A stretch of 64,000 nt of DNA from Streptomyces rugosispiralis (GCF_024505145.1 NZ_JANIAA010000036.1:44438-108437), one strand, 5' to 3'. Shown: positions 1 through 8,164, counted from the stretch's first letter. Notes: generated by a model not told the origin, from the sequence alone. A program made the numbers and translations.

Positions 1-216
1 GACTTCCTGCCGACGTTCGTGCCGGGGACCGGCGGCGGGCCGGCCCAGGTGGCGGACATCGAGAATCTGCTGGACCGGCTGGAGCGGGACGAGTTCGATC
101 TCGTGGCCATCGGGCGGGCCCTGCTCGCCGACCCCGAGTGGGCCGAGAAGGTGCTGACCGGTCGCGCGGACGAGCTCGTGCCGTACTCCATGGAACAGCT
201 CGGCACGCTGCGCTGA
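1..216 (+). CDS. NADH:flavin oxidoreductase (old yellow enzyme family), 3' end only
   Basis: The gene enters from the left edge and only its last 71 codons are present. The visible peptide has a glycine-rich stretch (PGTGGGPAQ) and then DLVAIGRALLADPEWAEKV. The second part is the typical C-terminal strand and helix of FMN-binding TIM-barrel ene-reductases, where the GRALLADP segment lies next to the flavin phosphate. It is expected to be a cytosolic NAD(P)H-dependent oxidoreductase. The substrate cannot be judged because the active-site residues lie outside the window. Confidence 0.75.
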   Translation, partial: DFLPTFVPGTGGGPAQVADIENLLDRLERDEFDLVAIGRALLADPEWAEKVLTGRADELVPYSMEQLGTLR

Positions 217-330
217 GCAGCCGTACGGGATGACCGGTTCAGCCTATGCGAATGGCCGGTTTTATACCTCGCTGAGAGGATTGAGCCGGTTCGCTCCCCT
301 GGGAACCACGGAGAACAAGGAGAGCCGGTC

Positions 331-591
331 ATGTCCAAACGACTGCATGTGGGCAACCTGAGCTATCAGACGACGACACGGGACCTGGCGACCCTGTTCG
401 GGCAGTTCGGCGAGGTGCTGGACGCGACCGTGATCACCGACCGGGAGAGCGGTCGCTCGCGGGGGTTCGGGTTCGTGGAGATGGACGAGGTGGCCGCGGA
501 GAAGGCGATGGCCCAGCTCGACGGCTGCGAGATGGACGGCAGGGCGGTGACGGTCACCGAGGCGAGGGCGGTCTCACGCGGCACACGCTGA
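331..591 (+). CDS. small RNA-binding protein with a single RRM domain
   Basis: This 86-residue protein is almost entirely one RNA recognition motif. RNP2 is seen as LHVGNL (residues 5-10) and RNP1 as RGFGFVEM (44-51), both with the aromatic residues that stack on RNA bases. The strand and helix spacing fits the 75-80 residue RRM fold, with a short basic tail after it. A ribosome site (AAGGAGAG) lies just upstream of the ATG. Bacterial single-RRM proteins of this size are known in actinobacteria and cyanobacteria, where they probably act as RNA chaperones. The targets here are unknown. A terminator-like hairpin follows, so the gene is probably monocistronic. Confidence 0.9.
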   Translation: MSKRLHVGNLSYQTTTRDLATLFGQFGEVLDATVITDRESGRSRGFGFVEMDEVAAEKAMAQLDGCEMDGRAVTVTEARAVSRGTR

Positions 592-593
592 GA

Positions 594-633
594 AACGGCA
601 CGTGTACGGAAGGCAAAATCGGAACGTGCCGTT
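594..633 (+). terminator. hairpin after the RRM gene
   Basis: A perfect 10-bp inverted repeat (594-603 AACGGCACGT and 624-633 ACGTGCCGTT) encloses a 20-base loop. It starts right after the RRM stop codon. There is no U-tract, which is usual for Streptomyces terminators. Confidence 0.6.
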
Positions 634-689
634 CGCCACGTATCACCGCTAGGACTTGCGGGTGGAGCAGTGTGCCGTGGTGGTATTGA

Positions 690-1991
690 GTGATGCGATC
701 CCCCACCCGCATATCTTCACCCCAGCCCTCGTATCCCCACGGCGGTTCACCTGGTGTTCATTACCGGAACCCGTACGAGGAACTCGGCGAGCTGGCCGAC
801 CCGTACGATCCGGTCGACCCGCTCGGCCTCGGCCTGACGTCGGACGATGACGACGACGCCGACCTCGGCGGGCGCAGAGACAAACCGGCCGCCTCGGGCT
901 CCGGGGACGACGGCGAGCAGTGGTCACCGCCCAACCACCGCCGCTCGTCCCGTCGTCGGCGCGGCCGCTTCCGGGCGGTGCCGCGCACCGCGAAGGCGCT
1001 GATCGGGCTGGTCGTGCTGGCGCTGCTGCTGGTGCTGGCCGACCGCTGCGCGGTGATGTACGCCGAGCGCAAGGCCGAGCAGGAGCTGCAGAAGAAGCTG
1101 GATCTGGCCACGGCACCGAACGTGACCATCCACGGCTTCCCGTTCCTCACCCAGGTACTGGGCAAGGACCTCCAGCAGGTCGACATCGTGGTGCCGGATG
1201 TGGCGGCCGACCGGGTCTCGCTCGCCGAGGTGCGCGCCCAGGCCCAGGACATCCGGATCATGGGGGACCTGCCCAGCTCCTTCAGGGGCGCGACGGTGAG
1301 CCGGATGAAGGGTGATGTGCTGCTGTCCTTCGAGGACCTCAGCCGTGAACTGGGCGCCTCCCAGGTGCGGTTCCGGGCGCTGGGGCCCAGCTCGGTGCGC
1401 GCGGACGGGAAGCTGCCGGTCGCGGGGCAGCAGGTGTCGCTGCACGCCCAGGCACATATCCGGCGCCAGGGAGACCGTGGGATCTCCACGAGCGTCACCG
1501 ATATGCGGCTGGACATCCCCGGGATCGCCACCTACCGGCCCGGCCCCGAGCCGCGCCCCGGGCTGTATCTGCACAAGAAGGCGGCGAAGCAGATCAGCGA
1601 GGACTCCGAGAAGGCGCAGGCGCTGCTGTCGATCCCGTCGGTGGCGGAGAAGCTCGGGGTGCCACCGGCGGAGGCGGGGCAGGCGCTGAACGACGAGCGG
1701 AAGCTGGACGAGATCACGGGCTCGCCGAGGTTCGTCCCGGCGCTGCTCGCGGTCAACCTCGTCCAGGCGGCCAACGACCATCCCCAGCTGGCCAGGAAGC
1801 TCGGCATCGATCCGACGGTGGCGGCGGCACTGGCGCGGATGAAGGTGCCGGAGCTGACGAAGAAGCTGGAGCTCTCCTTCCAGCTGCCCGAAAAGGCCAA
1901 GGGCATCAGGTTGGCGAACATCGGCGTGTCACCGGAGGGGATCCGGGCCGATCTGACCGGTGCGGAGCTGAAGTTCGGGAAGACCCGCTGA
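690..1991 (+). CDS. DUF2993 (LmeA-like) membrane-anchored protein with long N-terminal extension
   Basis: The reading frame gives 433 residues. The first ~105 are acidic and Ser/Arg-rich and probably cytosolic. One membrane segment follows (ALIGLVVLALLLVLADR, about 107-123), then a DUF2993 domain with the characteristic phrase NVTIHGFPFLTQVLGKDLQQVDI. DUF2993 includes mycobacterial LmeA, a phospholipid-binding periplasmic protein. The exported part here probably binds lipid at the outer membrane face. A shorter paralogue lies at 23618-24304 with the same GFPFLTQV phrase. The C-terminal half (about 290-385) is extra and carries an inserted helical region absent from the paralogue. The GTG/ATG start pair at 690/693 is the best visible start but has no strong ribosome site. 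The last 20 bp are tandemly duplicated beyond the stop codon. Confidence 0.8.
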   Translation: MMRSPTRISSPQPSYPHGGSPGVHYRNPYEELGELADPYDPVDPLGLGLTSDDDDDADLGGRRDKPAASGSGDDGEQWSPPNHRRSSRRRRGRFRAVPRTAKALIGLVVLALLLVLADRCAVMYAERKAEQELQKKLDLATAPNVTIHGFPFLTQVLGKDLQQVDIVVPDVAADRVSLAEVRAQAQDIRIMGDLPSSFRGATVSRMKGDVLLSFEDLSRELGASQVRFRALGPSSVRADGKLPVAGQQVSLHAQAHIRRQGDRGISTSVTDMRLDIPGIATYRPGPEPRPGLYLHKKAAKQISEDSEKAQALLSIPSVAEKLGVPPAEAGQALNDERKLDEITGSPRFVPALLAVNLVQAANDHPQLARKLGIDPTVAAALARMKVPELTKKLELSFQLPEKAKGIRLANIGVSPEGIRADLTGAELKFGKTR

Positions 1992-2050
1992 AGTTCGGGA
2001 AGACCCGCTGAAGTTCGGGAAGACCCGCTGAAGTTCGGGAAGACCCGCTG
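1971..2050 (+). repeat. four tandem 20-bp units spanning a stop codon
   Basis: The unit AAGTTCGGGAAGACCCGCTG occurs four times without mismatch at 1971, 1991, 2011 and 2031. The first copy encodes the last residues (KFGKTR) and most of the stop codon of the DUF2993 gene. The other three lie downstream. The unit is not a multiple of three, so the copies extend the 3' UTR, not the protein. The convergent histidine kinase gene ends only 17 bp beyond. Confidence 0.97.
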
Positions 2051-2066
2051 AACCCCGATCCACCGG

Positions 2067-3317
2067 TCACCGCGTCGCCGGCAGCCGTACCTCGACGCGG
2101 AGGCCGCCCGCGGGGCCCGGGGCAGCGGTGACCGTGCCGCCGTGGGCGGTGGCGATGGAGCGGACGATGGACAGGCCCAGGCCGTGGCCGTGAACGGCGG
2201 TGCGATCGCGGTCGAGGCGGCGGAAGGGTTCGAACAGGCTGTCCACCCGGGTGGGGTCGACGCGAGGGCCGGTGTTGGTCACGGTCAGCCGGCGGGCATC
2301 GTCGACGCGCACGGTGACCGTGCCCCGCGGGTGGTTGTACTGGATGGCGTTGCGTACCAGGTTGGAGGCCAGATGCTTGAGGAGCACCGGGTCTCCGTTC
2401 ACGGACAGCGGTGTGGTGTGCACCGCCGTGGTGACGGTGTGTTCGGCGGCGAGGGGGCCGAGTTCGTCGGCGGCCTGCCGGGTGAGTTCGGCGAGGTCGG
2501 TGTCCTTGGTCTCGTCGAGTCCGCGGTCGCTGCGGGCGAGCAGCAGGAGTGCGGCGATGAGGTGTTCGGCCTCGCGGTTGGTGGTGAGCAGGTCCTCGCG
2601 GACCGGGATCAGGTGGGCGGGCAGTGGGTCGGCGAGGCCGACCTCGATGCCGGCGCGCTGGGCGGCCAGAGGGGTGCGCAGTTCGTGGGAGGCGTTGGCG
2701 ACGAACCGGCGCTGGCTGAGGAAGGACTTCTCCAGGCGGCCCAGCATGGTGTCGTAGGTGTCGCCCAGCTCCCGCAACTCGTCCTTGGGACCGGTGAGTT
2801 GAAGGCGCTCGTGGAGGTTCTCCTCGCTCATCCGGCGGGCCGCGAGGATCACTTTGCGTACCGGGCGCAGGGCCCGGCCGGCCAGCCACCAGCCCATGGC
2901 GCCGGACAGTACGGCCATGACGGCCAGCCCGACCGCCGACCACAGCACCATCTGCCGTACGGCGGTGGCCTGGAGCCTGTTGGTGACTTCCATCCTGGCC
3001 AGCCGGGCCTTCTCGGTCTTTTGCCGCAGCCCCGCCGAGGCGGCGGGGGCGGGACTCGCCGGGGCCGCGGGGCCCGACGCCGCCGAGGAGGTGTGTTGCG
3101 GAGCGGGGGACCAGCCTGCGGGAGCGTCTGTCGTGATGTTCGCGAACTGCTCCATGGTTCCCTGCCGGGCCAGCACCGTCACGAAGATCAGCAGTGCGGC
3201 TCCGGCGCAGAAGAACAGCGCGGTGAAGGCGGCGGCGAGTTTGGCGCGGAAGGTCAGCCGTTCGCGCAGCACGGCCCGCAGGTGCCGCGGGCTGACGAGG
3301 GACAGGGGATTCAGCAC
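2067..3317 (-). CDS. two-component sensor histidine kinase
   Basis: This is a 416-residue membrane kinase. Transmembrane segments are at about 26-50 and 123-147, flanking a ~70-residue Pro/Ala-rich extracytoplasmic loop. A HAMP linker follows, then the H box FVANASHELRTPL with phospho-acceptor His211, the N box NLVRNAIQYN, and the G box GHGLGLSIV. It overlaps the response regulator gene by 7 bp, so the two are translationally coupled with the regulator first. The pair sits divergently from a lipoprotein/MacAB-type efflux operon starting at 4180, which is its most likely target. The short, low-complexity sensor loop suggests that it senses membrane stress or an ABC partner, not a small ligand. 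The ligand is unknown. Confidence 0.93.
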   Translation of the reverse strand: MLNPLSLVSPRHLRAVLRERLTFRAKLAAAFTALFFCAGAALLIFVTVLARQGTMEQFANITTDAPAGWSPAPQHTSSAASGPAAPASPAPAASAGLRQKTEKARLARMEVTNRLQATAVRQMVLWSAVGLAVMAVLSGAMGWWLAGRALRPVRKVILAARRMSEENLHERLQLTGPKDELRELGDTYDTMLGRLEKSFLSQRRFVANASHELRTPLAAQRAGIEVGLADPLPAHLIPVREDLLTTNREAEHLIAALLLLARSDRGLDETKDTDLAELTRQAADELGPLAAEHTVTTAVHTTPLSVNGDPVLLKHLASNLVRNAIQYNHPRGTVTVRVDDARRLTVTNTGPRVDPTRVDSLFEPFRRLDRDRTAVHGHGLGLSIVRSIATAHGGTVTAAPGPAGGLRVEVRLPATR

Positions 3318-3967
3318 AGCCGGTAGCCTTTGCCGTCGTCAATGGAGATCGCGTCGGAGCGGCCGAGTTTGCCCCGCAGCCGGCTGACGGTGGCGCGTAC
3401 GGCGCTGGTGCGCGAGTCCATGTTCTCGTCCCACACATGGTCCAGAAGGGCACGGTGGGTCACGGCTTCGCCGCGCGCCTCCATCAGGAGCTGGAGGACG
3501 GCGAATTCCTTCGGGCTCAGCTCCACCGGCCTGCCGTCGATGCGGACTTCGCGACGGCTCCGGTCCAGCTCGATGCCGCCGTGCCGAAGGATCATCAGCG
3601 GGGGTGCGGGTACGCGTCGGCTCAACGCTCTGATCCGTGCGATGAGTTCGGCGAAGTCGAAGGGCTTGGCCAGGTAGTCGTCGGCGCCGAGATCGAGTCC
3701 GGACACCCGGTCCGCCACCGAACCGGCGGCGGTGAGCATGAGGATGCGGGGCGGGCTCTTGAGCGCACGCAGACCCAGGCACACCTCGTCGCCGCTCATG
3801 ACGGGCAGATCCCGGTCCAGGACGATGATGTCGTAGTCGTTGAGCAGGCACATCCGCTCGGCCACGTCCCCGGAGCCGGCCAGGTCGACCGCGATGGCCT
3901 CACGGCGCAGGCCGGTGGCGATCGTACGGGCCAGGATGTGGTGGTCTTCGGCGATCAGGACCCTCAT
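3311..3967 (-). CDS. OmpR-family response regulator
   Basis: The 218-residue protein has an N-terminal receiver with the acidic pair E7/D8, phospho-acceptor Asp51 (DIIVLDRDLP), and the switch lysine in YLAKPFD. A C-terminal winged helix follows (ELSPKEFAVLQLLMEA and VRATVSRLRGKLG). It is the first gene of a two-gene operon with the kinase. Its start faces the lipoprotein gene at 4180 across 212 bp, which must hold both promoters. A short dyad, GTTAC-6-GTAAC (3999-4014), lies close upstream and could be part of an operator, but it is too short to be sure. The role is inferred as control of the divergent efflux operon. Confidence 0.92.
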   Translation of the reverse strand: MRVLIAEDHHILARTIATGLRREAIAVDLAGSGDVAERMCLLNDYDIIVLDRDLPVMSGDEVCLGLRALKSPPRILMLTAAGSVADRVSGLDLGADDYLAKPFDFAELIARIRALSRRVPAPPLMILRHGGIELDRSRREVRIDGRPVELSPKEFAVLQLLMEARGEAVTHRALLDHVWDENMDSRTSAVRATVSRLRGKLGRSDAISIDDGKGYRLC

Positions 3968-4179
3968 GGGTGAGCTTCCTCGGGGTGGCTACGCGGCAGT
4001 TACTGAAAGGTAACAAACCGGGTGGATCGGACCCCGGCCCAGCCATGCAAGCAGGGAGGCGATTACAGAGGGATAAGCGTGGCGGGGCGCGACGGCCGCC
4101 CGCGCTTACCTCCCTGCGCACGGCCTACTGGTTCTCTCCTGGGGCAAGCACCGCCCCTTACTCCAACCATGAGGTCCCC

Positions 4180-4716
4180 ATGCCTGTCCTCTCTCTGCGT
4201 AAGCACTGTGCCCTGGCCTCGGCCGCCCTGGGCATGGTCCTCGTCCTGTCGGCCTGTGGCGGAGGCGGCGGTGACAAGGACGTCGCCAGCGCCGGTGGCG
4301 AGAAGAAGCCGTCCGCGGGCGCCTCCCAAAACGCTTCCCACAAGGAGAAGAGCCCGGAGGAGATGCAGAAGGCCCGGCTGAAGTACGCGTCCTGCATGCG
4401 CGAACAGGGCATCGACATGCCCGACCCGGACGCCGACGGGACGAACGTCGTCATGCCGGCCGACCCGAAGAAGTTCCAGGCGGCGCTCGATCAGTGCAAG
4501 CGGTTCATGCCGAACGCGGACGGCCGGGCCCCCGAGTACACCCCTGAGCAGAAGGCGAAGGACGTGAAGCTGGCCAAGTGCCTGCGCGACAAGGGAATCG
4601 AGGCCGAGGACCCGACCGACGACGGGAGGATGAACATCCCGGACGGCGGATCGAAGAAGACGCAGGACGCCCTCAAGGCATGCGGCGCCATGTCCAGCGG
4701 TAAGACCGGCCGGTGA
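4180..4716 (+). CDS. lipoprotein with two related Cys-containing repeats, first gene of an efflux operon
   Basis: The chosen ATG gives 178 residues with a lipoprotein signal peptide ending in the lipobox LSAC (lipidated Cys26). The mature protein contains two related halves. Each has a (K/S)C(M/L)R(E/D)(Q/K)GI motif, then an acidic DPDADG/DPTDDG turn, and a closing C (LDQCKRF and LKACGAM). The paired cysteines could form one disulfide per half. It overlaps the next gene by four bases (GTGA). Proteins of this kind often sit beside MacA-like/MacB-like efflux genes in actinobacteria. The function is unproven. An outer-face sensor or substrate-capture role is an inference. The frame stays open upstream, but the ATG at 4180 places the signal peptide correctly. 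Confidence 0.85.
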   Translation: MPVLSLRKHCALASAALGMVLVLSACGGGGGDKDVASAGGEKKPSAGASQNASHKEKSPEEMQKARLKYASCMREQGIDMPDPDADGTNVVMPADPKKFQAALDQCKRFMPNADGRAPEYTPEQKAKDVKLAKCLRDKGIEAEDPTDDGRMNIPDGGSKKTQDALKACGAMSSGKTGR

Positions 4717-5861
4717 CCGCCACCACGGAGAGCGGCACCGCGCCCCGGAGCGAGGAGAGCGGGGGCGACTCCCATGAAGCCGCGGCGCGCCACCGGCCAC
4801 GCGGCCGCCGGCGCCGCGGCCACTGGATCATCGCGGCCGTCCTGGTCGCCGCGGCCGGCGGCGGCGTGTACTACGCGACCGCCGACGCCGGCACCGCCTC
4901 GGTGGCGGGCTCGGACAAGCCGACGCGACACACGGACAAGGTCACCCGCCAGACGCTCGTCAACAGCAAGCAGGTCGACGGAACGCTCGGCTTCAAGGGC
5001 AGCACCTCGGTCATGGGCCGCCTGGCCGGGACCGTCACCGGTCTGCCGGGCATCGGCGGCACCGTCTCGCGCGGCGAGCGGCTCTACGGCGTGGACGGGA
5101 AGCCCGTGGTGCTGCTGTACGGGAAGTCGCCCGCGTACCGGGACATGAAGAGCGGCGACAAGGGCGAGGACGTACGTCAGCTCGAGGAGAACCTCCAGGC
5201 CCTCGGCTACAGCGGCTTCACCGCCGACAGCGAATTCACCGACCTCACCGCGCAGGCGGTCAAACGCTGGCAGAAGGCTCTCGGCCTCGCGCGGACCGGG
5301 AAGGTGGAGAACGGCCGGGTCGTGTTCGCCCCCGGAGCCTTGAGGATCGGCGGGCACAAGACCCCGGTCGGCTCGGACGTCCGGCCGGGCCAACCCGTGC
5401 TGACCTGCACGTCGTCCAAGCGCCAGGTCCATGTCGACCTGGACATCGGCGACCGGTCACTGGTGAAGAAGGGCGGCACGGCCACAGTCGCCCTCCCCGA
5501 CGGCAAAACGGTCAAGGGCACGATCACCAGTGTCGGTACGACGGTGAAGAAGACGCCGGGCACGAACGGCACCGCGGACAAATCCACCATCGGGGTCGAC
5601 ATCGAGCTGGACGGCGGCGTCGCGGACATCACCGAAGCGCCGGTCACCGTCGGGATCCAGAGCGAGAAGAAGGAGAACGTCCTGACCGTGCCGATCACCG
5701 CACTGCTCGCACTCCGTGAGGGCGGCTACGGCGTCGAGGTCATCGGCGCCGACGGTAAGGGCACAGTCAGGGCCGTGAAGCTCGGCATGTTCGCGAACGG
5801 CAGGGTCGAAGTCAGCGGCGGCGGCCTCACGGCCGGCACCACGGTGGGGGTCGCCGCATGA
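4713..5861 (+). CDS. MacA-like membrane fusion protein with peptidoglycan-binding domain
   Basis: The 382-residue protein has a cytosolic Arg-rich start and one transmembrane anchor (HWIIAAVLVAAAGGGVYYAT, about 36-55). A PG_binding_1 domain follows (GDKGEDVRQLEENLQALGY, then AVKRWQKALGL), and then a HlyD/MacA-type beta-barrel region ending in VEVSGGGLTAGTTVGVAA. The inserted peptidoglycan-binding domain is the usual feature of Gram-positive adaptor proteins, which have no outer membrane channel to meet. It starts at a GTG overlapping the lipoprotein stop and ends in an ATGA overlap with the ATPase gene. It probably links the ABC transporter to the cell wall. Confidence 0.88.
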   Translation: MTATTESGTAPRSEESGGDSHEAAARHRPRGRRRRGHWIIAAVLVAAAGGGVYYATADAGTASVAGSDKPTRHTDKVTRQTLVNSKQVDGTLGFKGSTSVMGRLAGTVTGLPGIGGTVSRGERLYGVDGKPVVLLYGKSPAYRDMKSGDKGEDVRQLEENLQALGYSGFTADSEFTDLTAQAVKRWQKALGLARTGKVENGRVVFAPGALRIGGHKTPVGSDVRPGQPVLTCTSSKRQVHVDLDIGDRSLVKKGGTATVALPDGKTVKGTITSVGTTVKKTPGTNGTADKSTIGVDIELDGGVADITEAPVTVGIQSEKKENVLTVPITALLALREGGYGVEVIGADGKGTVRAVKLGMFANGRVEVSGGGLTAGTTVGVAA

Positions 5862-6580
5862 CGCCGGCCCCGGCGGGGGCCGCGCCGACCGGACCCGCGC
5901 CAACAGAACCGGCGCTGGTGGAACTCGAAGACGTCGACCATGTGTATCCGGGCGGGGTGCGGGTGCTCCATCAGGTGTCCTTCCGCGTCGATCGGGGCGA
6001 ACTCCTCGCCGTCGTCGGCCCGTCGGGCTCCGGCAAGTCCACCCTGCTCAACCTGATCGGCACGCTGGACGTGGCGACGTCCGGCACCGTGCGCATCGAC
6101 GGTCACGACATCGCCGGGCTGACCGAGAACAGGCTGTCCGCTCTGCGGGCCAGGTCCATCGGCTTCGTCTTCCAGCAGTTCTTCCTGGCCGACGGGGTCA
6201 GCGCGTTGGACAACGTCGCCGACGGGCTCCTCTACCTGGGCATCCCCCGCAAGGAACGCCGCGCGCGGGCCGCGAGGGTGCTGCGCCGGGTCGGCCTCGG
6301 GCACCGCCTCGACCACCGCCCGCACGAACTGTCGGGCGGCGAGAAACAGCGCGTCGCCATCGCCCGCGCGGTTGTCGGGGACCCGCCGCTGCTGCTGGCC
6401 GACGAGCCCACCGGAGCGCTCGACACCACGTCCGGGGCGTCCGTGGTGGAACTTCTGCGGGAACTCAACGCGGCCGGCACGACCGTCCTGGTCATCACCC
6501 ACGACCAGGAACTGGCCGCCGCGCTGCCCCGCCGTATCCGCGTACGCGACGGCAGGATCACCGAAGGGGTACCGCGGTGA
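5858..6580 (+). CDS. MacB/LolD-type ABC transporter ATP-binding protein
   Basis: This is a 240-residue nucleotide-binding subunit with all expected motifs: Walker A GPSGSGKST, signature LSGGEKQRVAIARA, Walker B LLLADEPTGALD and the switch His in VITHD. The DEPTGALD phrase is typical of the MacB/LolD/FtsE class, whose members work by mechanotransmission, not by classic transport. Four-base overlaps on both sides couple it to the adaptor and the FtsX-type permease. The N-terminal ~20 residues are an Ala/Pro-rich extension. It powers the efflux of peptides, lipids or antibiotics by the module. Confidence 0.93.
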   Translation: MTPAPAGAAPTGPAPTEPALVELEDVDHVYPGGVRVLHQVSFRVDRGELLAVVGPSGSGKSTLLNLIGTLDVATSGTVRIDGHDIAGLTENRLSALRARSIGFVFQQFFLADGVSALDNVADGLLYLGIPRKERRARAARVLRRVGLGHRLDHRPHELSGGEKQRVAIARAVVGDPPLLLADEPTGALDTTSGASVVELLRELNAAGTTVLVITHDQELAAALPRRIRVRDGRITEGVPR

Positions 6581-7803
6581 GCCGCCGCCCCGGCCCGCGG
6601 CACCTCACCGCGGCCCGGCTCGCCCCCCGCAGGCTCAGCCTGGCCGACACCCTGCGGGTGGGCAGCGTGGGACTGCGCACCCGCCCCGCCCGAGTGCTGC
6701 TGTCGGCGCTGGGCATCGCGATCGGTATCGCCGCGATGGTCGCGGTGGTCGCGGTATCCGCTTCCAGCCAGGCCGCGTTCAACGCCCAACTCGCCTCGGT
6801 GGGTACGAACATGCTCACCGTGACGCCCGGAAGGGACTTCACCGGCGAGCCCGCGCCACTGCCGCGAAACGCCGCCGAGATGGTCAGGCACATCGCCCCG
6901 GTCGAGAACGCCGCGGCCACGGGCAGCCTCAAGGACGCCAAGGTCTACCGCAACGACCACATTCCCAAGGCCGCCAGCAGAGGCATCGGTGTCCTCGCGG
7001 CCGGACTCGGCCTGCCCAGGACCGTGGGGCTCCACATGGCCGCCGGAGCCTGGCTCAACGGCGCCCAGGGCCGCTACCCGGCCGTCGTCCTCGGCACCAC
7101 CGCGGCCGAGAACCTGGGCATCACCACCCCCGGCGCCCAAATCTGGCTCGGGGAGCGGTGGTTCACCGTCACCGGAATCCTCAAGAAGGCGCCGCTCGCC
7201 CCCGAGCTGGACTCGGCGGCGCTCATCGGCTGGGACGCGGCCAAGACCTATCTGGGTTTCGACGGCCGCCCCACGATGATCTACACCCGCACCGCCGACA
7301 GCAAGGTCGACCAGGTACGCGGGGTCCTCGCCGCCACCGTCAACCCCGAGGCGCCCAACGAGGTCACGGTCTCCCGGCCCTCCGACGCGCTGACCGCCAA
7401 GCAGGCCGCCAACCAGGCCTTCACCAGCCTGCTTGTCGGCATCGGCGCCATCGCCCTGCTGGTCGGCGGGGTCGGCGTGGCCAACACCATGGTCATCGCC
7501 GTCCTCGAACGGCGTGGTGAGATCGGCCTGCGCCGTGCGCTCGGCGCCACCCGCGGCCAGATCCGCACCCAGTTCCTCACCGAGTCGGTCATGCTCTCCG
7601 CCCTCGGCGGCATCGGCGGCGCGGCCCTCGGTGCGGGAGCGTCGGCGGGATACGCACTCTCGCAGAACTGGCAGGTGGTCGTCCCGCCCTGGGCACTGGG
7701 CGTCGGCGTCGGCGCCACCATGGCGATCGGCGCGCTCGCCGGCTTGTGGCCCGCCGTACGCGCGGCCCGGCTCGCGCCCCGGGCCGCACTCTCCGGGCCA
7801 TAG
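6577..7803 (+). CDS. MacB/FtsX-type ABC transporter permease
   Basis: The 408-residue protein has the MacB topology. There is one N-terminal membrane segment after LRVGSVGLRTRPARVLLSALGIAIGIAAMV, a large extracytoplasmic domain of ~220 residues, and three C-terminal segments. The conserved cytosolic loop ERRGEIGLRRALGATRGQIRTQFLTES contacts the ATPase. It is the last gene of the lipoprotein-adaptor-ATPase-permease operon. The family exports peptides and macrolides or extracts membrane-embedded molecules. With a two-component system encoded divergently, a role in sensing and resisting a membrane-active compound is likely but not shown. Confidence 0.92.
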   Translation: MSRRPGPRHLTAARLAPRRLSLADTLRVGSVGLRTRPARVLLSALGIAIGIAAMVAVVAVSASSQAAFNAQLASVGTNMLTVTPGRDFTGEPAPLPRNAAEMVRHIAPVENAAATGSLKDAKVYRNDHIPKAASRGIGVLAAGLGLPRTVGLHMAAGAWLNGAQGRYPAVVLGTTAAENLGITTPGAQIWLGERWFTVTGILKKAPLAPELDSAALIGWDAAKTYLGFDGRPTMIYTRTADSKVDQVRGVLAATVNPEAPNEVTVSRPSDALTAKQAANQAFTSLLVGIGAIALLVGGVGVANTMVIAVLERRGEIGLRRALGATRGQIRTQFLTESVMLSALGGIGGAALGAGASAGYALSQNWQVVVPPWALGVGVGATMAIGALAGLWPAVRAARLAPRAALSGP

Positions 7804-7951
7804 AAAACGGGCCTGTCCGCTTGAGACCGCTCTTGGTAAACGCACAGCTCAGCCTGACCTCCCTCACGGATAGCGCTCCTAACGTCTTCCGTGTCGAAGC
7901 CGAACGGCTCCGGCAAAGGAAAAGAACCACCGAATTCCGAAAGGCACCATC

Positions 7952-8080
7952 ATGAGCTTCCACAAGATCGTCCCGGTCAAGCCCGCCCGCAAGGCCGAGC
8001 CGAAGAAGAAGCACCACGCCCCGAAGCCGGCCCCGAAGAAGGCGCCGAAGAAGCCCCACCGCCGCCCCATCGGCGGCTGA
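7952..8080 (+). CDS. 42-residue Lys/Pro/His-rich cationic peptide
   Basis: An ATG preceded by GAAAGG opens a 42-codon frame. The peptide starts MSFHKIVPVKPARK and ends HRRPIGG. It has 11 Lys, 3 Arg, 4 His and 9 Pro against a single Glu, so it is extremely basic and unlikely to be helical. There is no Cys, and Ser2 is the only hydroxylated residue, so it does not look like a lanthipeptide or disulfide peptide. The gene lies 149 bp after the FtsX permease and 84 bp before the start of a fused ABC exporter. Its role is unknown. It could be an exported or self-resistance-associated peptide or a nucleic-acid-binding protein. Codon use is normal for the genome and the ribosome site is good, so I regard it as real. 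Confidence 0.65.
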   Translation: MSFHKIVPVKPARKAEPKKKHHAPKPAPKKAPKKPHRRPIGG

Positions 8081-8164
8081 CCCCGCACCACGAGAGGCGG
8101 GTCCGCGGCAGCGCGCCGCGGGCCCGCCTCGGCCTTGTCCGGAGCCGAGCGGGAGAGACCGACC

